64,000 nucleotides of DNA. Source: Antedon mediterranea (Eukaryota > Echinodermata > Crinoidea > Comatulida > Antedonidae). Both the position numbers and the translations under genes were made by a program. How positions within the stretch are numbered: position 1 is the stretch's first letter; the number at the start of each line of letters is the position of its first letter. The stretch spans positions 9,277,001-9,341,000 of the forward strand of contig NC_092680.1 in NCBI RefSeq assembly GCF_964355755.1, written 5' to 3'. Shown piece after piece: positions 13,001-22,000 of this stretch. A model generated the notes under the pieces. The model was given only the letters and a program-made list of their open reading frames with translations, did no database searches and was not told where the DNA came from.

Positions 13001-16000
13001 ATACTCACCTTTAATGACTCTTCTTGTTGATCACCACCACAAGAAAGTAAACCATATGGGCAGAAGTGCCACGTTAAACAGTCTAAGACAAGGTGGTTTC
13101 TGGTTGATTGGCGCAGTATCCGCTGTCTCACAATACTTACGAAAATGTGTGACATGTAGACGATCCAGAGGTCAACTAGGTGCCCAAAAAATGGCCGACT
13201 TACCTATTGATAGACTGTCGGAATCGCCCCCATTTACATATTGTGGAGTTGATTTATTTGGCCCATTTATTATCAAAGAGAGAAGGAGTCGAGTCAAGAG
13301 ATATGGTGTAATATTTACTTGTATGGCGTCTCGGGCTATACATCTTGAATCAGTCAACTCACTAGAAACAAATTCATTCATAAACGCCTTACGACGTTTC
13401 TTAAGCATAAGAGGTCCAGTATACCAGATGCGATCGGACCAGGGAACAAATTTTGTTGGGGCGATCAACGAGTTCTCTAAAGTGCAAAACTTTCTACGTG
13501 ACCAGCAATGTAGATGGATACTTAATGTTCCCTCAGCAAGTCACATGGGAGGCGTATGGGAACGTCAAATAAGGACTGTGCGCAGTGCGTTGACACCATT
13601 ATTGAATAGCTGTGGAGATCATCTGTGTGACGAAACTTTTCGCACATTTTTGTGTGAGGTACAGAGTATTTTAAATTCACGTCCGTTAACTGTAAACAAT
13701 CTTTCAGATCCTACAGCTCCAGAAGCACTCACACCGAATCACTTATTGACAATGAAGTCAAATATTCTGTTACCACCACCAGGCGAATTCCAGGCAAGTG
13801 ATATATATTGCTGAAGGAGATGGCGGCGGGTCCAGTTTATGGCCAATCAGTTTTGGCATCGGTGGCGTAACGAGTATCTCACCACTCTTCAAACCAGACA
13901 AACGTGGAACGTCACTAGAAGGAATTTTTGTGTAGGTGACATAGTTATCATCAAGGATGAAAATGCACCACGCAATGATTGGAAGCTTGGTCGAATTGTG
14001 GAAGTGATGAAGAGCAAGGATGATCTCGTAAGGAAGGTCAAACTTCGTCATCAGAGTGGTCATTACGAACGACCTATTCACAAGTTGATATTGTTAGTGG
14101 CTAGTGATTCTTGAAGTGGTCCAATCCCAGTCAGGGAGCCAACCGTTTGATGCGTATTGAGAAAATGGAATCAAGAAATTTGTTTATTTTCATATGAACG
14201 TTTTGCTTGGATATGCATTAGAACTTTTGAGTGTACTTTTATTTTATGTTTCAACAAGAACTTTTATATTTAATTTACAAGGACTTCAATGTTAATGTAA
14301 TTACTTTACGTCCTTGAGGGAGCCATGTTACTGCAGAGTGCATGTATTTATTTTATATTACTTTAGTTCCTATTATAATAGAAGTTTCTGCCCTATGAAT
14401 ATTCATTTATTCTGTTACTTTCTTATTTGCATTCTCATTTACATATTATTTGCCAAGTGTGCACAGTGTGCTGTTTCTCCTTTGTTTTCCTTTGTCCTAA
14501 TTTTCTTTTGTTCTGTTCAGTTGTTGTTTGCCTGTGCAAGGGTACAGGTCTGTGCAAGTGCACAGCAGCCATTATTTTTCTTTTAGCAGCTCTAGCTCTA
14601 CAGTTTATTATTTACACTTTATTACTATTGGATATCTCTGGGATTTTACTTTGTTTTGGAATTACTTTGCAAATGTTGACATTATTGTGGATGGTGCATA
14701 TTAAAGGAAGTACTTTAAACATTAATTTTACTCTTTTAATTTCTGTATGTTGTGAGAGCTGCGTACATTAAAACAAGGAATCAACAGCAGCTGACCTAAT
14801 TGGTAGATCCAATTAAACAGAATATAGATACAGAATGGATGCTAAATTCTAAAACCTTATGTGAGGTTCTAACGAAACTTAATGTTCTACCCACAATTGA
14901 TTTATTTGCATCAAGACTAAATAAACAATTTGATAAATACATCTCTTACAGGCAAGATCCATATGCAACAGATATTGATGCGTTTACAATATCATGGCAA
15001 AATATATTATTCTATTGCTTTCCCCCTTTTAATTGTGTTCTCAGGGTTATACAGAAAATAATACAAGACAAGGCGCAGGGAATTCTAGTAGTACCAGATT
15101 GGCCATCCCAATCGTGGTACCCCATGCTGCTGGGGATACTCGAGGAAGCAACACAAATTCAACCGGCACCAGACCTTCTGTTGATGCCAGCACAACCGGG
15201 ATTGATTCATCCTCTACACAAGAAACTACGACTGCTCATATGTCATGTATCAGGAGAAGCTTATTATCAAAGGGATTTACCTCAGGCACAATAGAGATCA
15301 TACTAGCATCGTGGCGAGCAGGAACAAAGGTTCAATATCAAACTATGGCTAACAGATGGTTTGAATTTTGTGAGAGAAAAAATTGTGACATTATTTCACC
15401 ACATGTGACATTACCACTTGAGTTTTTATCAGATATGTTTAATTCAGGTTTATCGTACAGTTCTATTAATACTGCTAGAAGTATGTTGTCTTCTCTTTTT
15501 GCTGTAGGTCAAGAGTATGCATCTTTTGGTCAATTACCTATTGTGAAACGCTTTATGAAGGGTATTTTTGAATTAAGACAATCTTTACCAAGGTACAGTT
15601 ATACATGGAATGTCAATGTTGCCCTAGATTACATCAGAGGGCAACCATCAATCAAAGAATCATCGCTGAAAGAAATATCACAAAGATTGGCGTTCTTATT
15701 GTGTCTTTTAAGTGGTCAAAGGTGCCAGACGATATTAAATCTCTCGATTGCAAATATGGAAAAGAGTGATCATAAAATTGTTTTCTATGTAACTGAAAAA
15801 TTAAAGCATACACGGGTTGGCTCACATCAAAAGCCATTGGAATTCAATGCGTTTCCATCTGACAAAAAATTATGCATTGTGTCTTTGTTGACAGAATATC
15901 TTTCACGTACAAGTGTTTTTCGCCAGGATAAGGCACAGCTACTGTTAAGTTACATTTCCCCACATAAGCCCATTTCAAAGGATACAGTGTCCCACTGGGT

Positions 16001-19000
16001 AAAGAAATTCATGTGTAATGCAGGTATAGATACAGTCCAATATAAGCCCCATAGTACCAGATCAGCCTCAGCTTCTCATCTTCTAAATAAAAATGTTGAC
16101 CTAAACAACATCATGAAGTCAGCTGGTTGGGCTAAGGAGGAAACTTTTCAGAAATATTATAATCGTATAGCACCTCCTACTTTTAATTATGGTACTGCAG
16201 TTCTTGAGTCATGCTCAAGCGAGAAATGAAGTGTTATTGAAACCATGTTTGCATTGTTTAAAGTTAATGTTTCTTATAGTTACTATCCAAAGGTATGTTT
16301 TACAGTGTTATTATACCTGAATGTTATTTTTCCTGTAAGCAGTGTATAATACAGGAAATACAGTGATTTCAGTTAATTATTTACAGACTAAAGTATCGTA
16401 CTACATAGTTTTGTGGTAATAAAGTGTTTTCTATTGAAAGAATGTAAACGACTTGAATGACTGTTAATTTGTTTATTAATCTGTTTTTCCACCGTTTTGC
16501 GAATACTGGCTCACTGTGCTCTAAAGTCTCGTACTACTCCGTAGCGACATAGGCTGATGACGAAATAGAATTGAAAATTAAACGAGACTTACCTGTAAGT
16601 TGAAGTTTAATTGTAATTCTATGAGTCATCAGCCGGGAGTGGAGGAGTTGTACGCCCTCCCTTACGTAGGTTGGCCCTGACCCAGACTCCTCCACTCTCC
16701 TCACTGAGCCTGTATTCTGCTCTAAAGACTGGCATACGCATGCGCGGTACTCTCTCTCGTACAACTCCTCCACTCCCGGCTGATGACTCATAGAATTACA
16801 ATTAAACTTCAACTTACAGGTAAGTCTCGTTTAATTTTCAATTATATGCATTGATTTAAATAAAGATAATTGATTTTAAAAAGATATGATTGATCGATTT
16901 TGTCAGAATCTTTAATTATTCATAATATATATGAAAGATAGGATCTCGGTAACGCAAATACAACAGCATGTGAAAAAATAAAATAGCCAACATAATATCT
17001 TCACCGAGTCTAATTGTATTGATTTGCATATTAAATGAAAGCCAATGAACCATTCTATATTTTGACACAAACATTTGCAGGGCTTACTATATTAAAAATT
17101 GGAGTATTTTGAGGTTAAAAATGACATTTTGAAATGAAAATGAAGCACGAGAAGTCGTCGGTGCTGTGCTTGATGACAATGGCTCGGATATTGATGTCGA
17201 TTACAATGTAGGCCTAGCTAGCTAGGCCTCTTCGAAAGAAATTGATGAAGGCCAAGGCAGGACGTGGACTCCTCTATGCTTAGGTCCAGTAGGTCAGTGC
17301 TAGGCTACTACTACTATATTAGCTAGCTTGGCCTAGACCTAGCTAGCTGTACAAATATTGCTAAACACCTTATAATAACATTATGATGAACATTTGTTTT
17401 ATTAATTTTTTTAAATTATCAATAGTTTATCAATATAAGTTATTTGCAAAATACTACCCTGTCAAAATGTTTGTTTATTCTCGCATTGATAAAAAATGAG
17501 CTGGCAAGTAGGAAATACCTCACTGACATGTACTGGCAGTACAGAACAATGGGCCAAAAAAAAATTCGGCATTCAATGGGTTAAAAAAGTTTTTAACATA
17601 GAAGGCTTACCTATCTGTTGGAAGTGCTGTCCACACAATACTATGCGATGTACCTGCTGATATCTGATGAACTGTTACTCCTTCTAAACCTACCACTTTC
17701 TTGGGACGTGTGATTGGACTGGTAGTGTGACTTTGTCCACATTGACCCATTGCGTTGTTACCCCATGCATATACTTCATTATCTATTAAAGAAATTATAT
17801 CACAAGATTAATAATAAACAAATAACCTATATAAAAATTATTCCCATATCATTTGATAGGAAGGTTTTGATTTTGGATTACAAAACAATTCTAATTTGCA
17901 TGCAAAGAATATGGTTGTACTTTGTGTTTGATTTGATACCAGATTGAGTACGACAGTTTTAGGTACAGCACCCCTATTAGGGAACAATTTAGTGGCTCCT
18001 GAATGTGTCCCTTTTATAGTGATTCTACTATAAGTTGCATACAATTAAAAGCAGACATACCATGGCTAAGAGCAAGACAATGGCTATCTCCCATTGATAT
18101 ATCAACGATCCTAATTGACTGGAGATCTTCAATGACCTTAGGTCTAAGGATAGTGATCTCTGATGATCCACACCCTAATGTTGCACCATGCCCCCACGCA
18201 TATACCTAAAAGATACAAAAATAATTAGAATAGTGTATACCAATCAGCAGTCGCAGAACTATTTTAAGGGGGTCACCCAAGATCCCTCAGAGGGCCGTAC
18301 CGGTAGATACTGAGTATTTGTGGCAAAGGAAATTTTGTTAAATGATACCCTTAGATGGCTGGAAATGGTACTCTTGCACGTAAAATTCATGGTAAATAGA
18401 AATGACACTCTATATCGGGCAACAATAGCAAACAGATTGTATCACGCCTGTTTTTCCGCCGGTCAATGCAATTATTATGGAGAAATCAACGACCTATATG
18501 ACGGGTTTTATCACGAACACAGTGTGTAGTTGCCTATCGTATCTTCTCACACACAAAAGCAATCCAAACAGTCAAGAAAAAAAAAATGCTGACCGCCGCC
18601 GAGAATTTTACAGTAGACGGAGGTATGCATTCTCGGAGTGCCTTCCTAGTTTTATATTGAATTGTATACATTAGGTTTTGACAAAAGGTCAAAATACAAA
18701 GCTCTATAAAATCAAATAATTTTTTTTCACATTTCCTGAGGGTTAACCTTTGATTTATGAGGTTAGATGTATAAACAGTATTAGGTTTAAGGGTATGTTC
18801 AGACTCAAGGAGTTACGGTGGAGTTATGTAAGCGGCGTACATATTTTTGTGTCTGAACCATGCCGCGGATTAGCGTTAGGGAGCTGTTACTCCGAGCCAG
18901 TGGGCGTTAATAACTCTAGTGGGAGAGGGTAGATTTCATAATCCAGTGATGCATCAGTGATTTTAACCTTAACCAATGAAAATACACGACCACGATTAGC

Positions 19001-22000
19001 AGACAGCAACTACATACCCGTACCCTATGATATGACAACGAAATAGCTATGTCAAATGTATTTTCAGGTTCAGATTTTAAGGAACAGTAAAGTTGGCGTC
19101 AGTGATACGATATTTTCATAAATTAAATCAATTAATCAGATAATTGTCCGTGTAACAATTACGTTTTAAATTATTTTGAATTAAAATGCAATTCTACAAG
19201 AAGCAAGAACAAATCAGTATATTTGAAGGCAAACATTATTGTATAAAAAAAACAAAAACAATGTAAACGATGTTAACTTTCATGCATTGTCATGAATGTA
19301 TACATATTGACCTGATCAGAATGTTTTAAACGCAAGGCATTGGAATGTTGGTCGTTGTGTCTAAATACCTGGGCTTTTAATGCCACGGATTACCGTACGC
19401 CTTGCGTAGATAACTCCATTGTAACTCCGTGAGTCTGAACATACCCTAAGTGCATGTAAGTTAAAGTTCAATACCATATTAAATAGAAGAGTGAATTAAT
19501 CAAATATAAAACAATTATTTTTTATTTGCTTAATCTTGACCCTGGATAATAAATAGACAAACAAATAAGCTTAACAATAGAAAGAAAGAAAAAACAAACA
19601 TTAACACAAAATAAGAGAAAATTCTACTCTGTTTGTTATGACAACCAACATCTTATCTTAAATTCTACTCTGTTTGTTATCACAACCAACATCTTATCTT
19701 AAATTCTACTCTGTTTGTTATCACAACCAACATCTTATCTTAAATTCTACTCTGTTTGTTATCACAACCAACATCTTATCTTAAATTCTACTCTGTTATC
19801 ATGTTATCACAACCAACATCTTATCTTAAATTCTACTCTGTTTGTTATCACAACCAACATCTTATCTTAAATTCTACTCTGTTTGTTATCACAACCAACA
19901 TCTTATCTTAAATTCTACTCTGTTATCATGTTATCACAACCAACATCTTATCTTAAATTCTACTCTGTTATCATGTTATCACAACCAACATCTTATCTTA
20001 AATTCTACTCTGTTATCATGTTATCACAACCAACATCTTATCTTAAATTCTACTCTGTTATCATGTTATCACAACCAACATCTTATCTTAAATTCTACTC
20101 TGTTTGTTATCACAACCAACATCTTATCTTAAATTCTACTCTGTTATCATGTTATCACAACCAACATCTTATCTTAAATTAGATTAATTAAAAGCAATGT
20201 TTTATGAAACCTTCTTTTTTATATTAACAAACATGTTAAATGTAAAACTAACCTGCCCTGATGCTGTGAGGGCCAGTGAGGATTGGCTACCACAGCTAAC
20301 TTTGCGTATGAACATTCCAAGCAATGCTTCAATCACCTTGGGTTTGTACACTCTAATGGTATCACCATGTCCAAGCTTACCTGAAATGATTGCAATCAGT
20401 ATATTTGTAATACAAGAATTTCAGTGAAAATACCGGGTTTCCCCCAATTTGTGTTACGGATTCTGGCAAAAACAGAAGACAATTAATGCAGTAACTAGAC
20501 GTCAGACTAGGCCTATAGCTAGCGTACGATGTTTGTACGTTTCAGACTGTTGTTTACCAGTTAGGCCTACAAAACTAAGCCTATCTAGGCTGGCCTAAAG
20601 ACGAGAGAACATTCACCGCGACCTACTTAGGTAGTGCATTGTTTCTCTCTTTTTATCATAAATTACCATAAAACGTATCTAAGACAAGGAAAAACCTGGT
20701 TTAATGTTTTTAAAGTAATATGCATTATTTTTTTAAAACGTCAAAATTGTAGCGAATGGGTCTTTAATTAATTATTGAATTGGTCAAACATGTAGGGTCA
20801 GCATACAATTGATATGCTTTTTACAAGAAATAAATAAAAGCATTTTTCACCTATTTAAAATGTGATTCCAAAATTTCTCTTGTTATAGTTTTATGTTCTT
20901 ACCATTATCACCACCACCAAATGACCACACAGTTCGGCCATCTTGAGAGACCGCTATTGTGTGAGAACTCCCACACAGAACTTGACCAACACTACTGATG
21001 TCTTTGACCAGAGTCGGACAGTTCTTACTGTTACTATCACCATGACCTATACAAACAGAAATCAAAATTTGGTTATTTTAAGATCGTAATACTTTACACA
21101 AAAATCCTGATTACAGGATAGAAAAATCCAGGATTTGAACCTACAACCCTGGGATTGTTAAGCAAGCATGTTAACCATCAGTGCAGGGTTCTAAGCTAGT
21201 AATTGTTTTCTTACCTAATCTTCCATAATCTCCTTCACCCCATGTATACAACTGACCATCATGTGTAATACAGGCACTATGGCGGTACCCAGCGGATATC
21301 CCTACAACAACCTTGCCAGTTAAAACACCTTGGATCATCTTTGGATATTTCTGAGTAGCTGTGTTACTATGGCCTAGCTTTCCATAGTCACCATCCCCCC
21401 AACTAAAAACTTGTCCTTCTGTGGTTAGGGCAAGGGTGTGTCCATCTGAACCCTGTAAGACATAAACAATATATTTGAATGATAACAATTACATTTCAAC
21501 AACATCTTATATACATTATTATGCAATCACAAATAGTTTAATTTCTAAGCATAATTGCTTCAAAAAGAAATTTGGATATTAATAGGCCTGTCAGACTGCT
21601 TGTATGCTCACGTGCAGTCAACTATATAAATATTTATTGCATGTTAGATATTTTCATAGTTGATATTAAATTGAATTGATCACTTTATTTCAGAACAAAT
21701 ATTCCATATTTATACAACAAAAATTAATACAAAACAGAAAATCACACTAAAATAGGATTATTTCCTACTTTATAGTGAAGACATTTGAAAATCGCAACAG
21801 ATAGTTTGTAGTACACTTAACAAGTGTTCACAACTCTTAATATAAAATCATAGATATTGAATAATTAAAATGTAAAAATTGATTTATTATAAGTTAATCA
21901 AAAAATTAAATATATATCATATTTCAAGGAAACCTTTTTTTTCATGCATGCATTGTCTAGTTTATGGAACAATAAATTTGATTGATTTATCGATGTCAGC

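Larger units (their letters stand above)
7052..14817 (+). mobile_element. BEL/Pao LTR retrotransposon nested in the DIRS element
   Basis: Two direct repeats, 7052-7534 and 14335-14817 (483 bp each, no difference or indel found by eye), bracket a single Gag-Pol reading frame. Domain order and motifs are BEL/Pao. The insertion splits DIRS ORF2 between RNase H and the methyltransferase-like domain. The 3' copy is preceded by a short purine tract (GAGGGAG) and TGTTACTGC, a plausible true LTR start that the 5' copy lacks. No clean target duplication was found. Identical repeats mean a recent arrival. Confidence 0.92.
5525..15294 (+). pseudogene. DIRS ORF2: RT / RNase H / methyltransferase-like, split by the BEL insertion
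   Basis: The first part, 5525-7054, encodes the reverse transcriptase with VPKKDNRVRIILNLKSLNK, the SIDLKDAYYSV block and the catalytic YIDDLLLVG. RNase H follows with IYTDASLSGWGAAMG, YLELLAAYFGLK and the terminal AAHIPGVLNVTADFESR. The frame is then cut by the BEL LTR. It resumes in phase at 14818 with DTEWMLNSKTL, IDLFASRLNKQ, FYCFPPFN and VVPDWPSQSWYPML. That is the C-terminal methyltransferase-like (DAM/MT) domain typical of DIRS elements, ending at 15294. The frame is open upstream of the GTG at 5582 at least to the slippery site in ORF1. No other damage was seen. Confidence 0.88.
4117..16843 (+). mobile_element. DIRS-like tyrosine-recombinase retrotransposon, interrupted by a BEL element
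   Basis: Outer limits are set by structure. The left end starts with ATT at 4117-4119 and the right end finishes with ATT at 16841-16843, consistent with recombinase insertion sharing a 3-bp ATT core and no target duplication. Gene order is Gag-like ORF1, RT/RNase H/methyltransferase-like ORF2 and tyrosine recombinase ORF3, as in DIRS1. Without the 7.28-kb BEL insertion it is about 5.44 kb. A 34-bp perfect inverted repeat (4154-4187 with 16729-16762) and an internal complementary region (16528-16653) are present. It lies antisense in a HERC1 intron. All three ORFs look open apart from the BEL interruption, so it was probably intact and young when hit. Confidence 0.9.

Noticed and set aside
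17145-17215. Possible piggyBac N-terminal fragment (acidic DDNGSDIDVD)
   Set aside because: Too short, no transposase core or TTAA ends nearby.
19619-20180. CRISPR-like array
   Set aside because: Units are contiguous without unique spacers, in a eukaryotic intron.
19842-20182. Two overlapping ~97-codon frames
   Set aside because: They lie wholly in the 45-bp minisatellite; multiples of three keep the frame open by chance.
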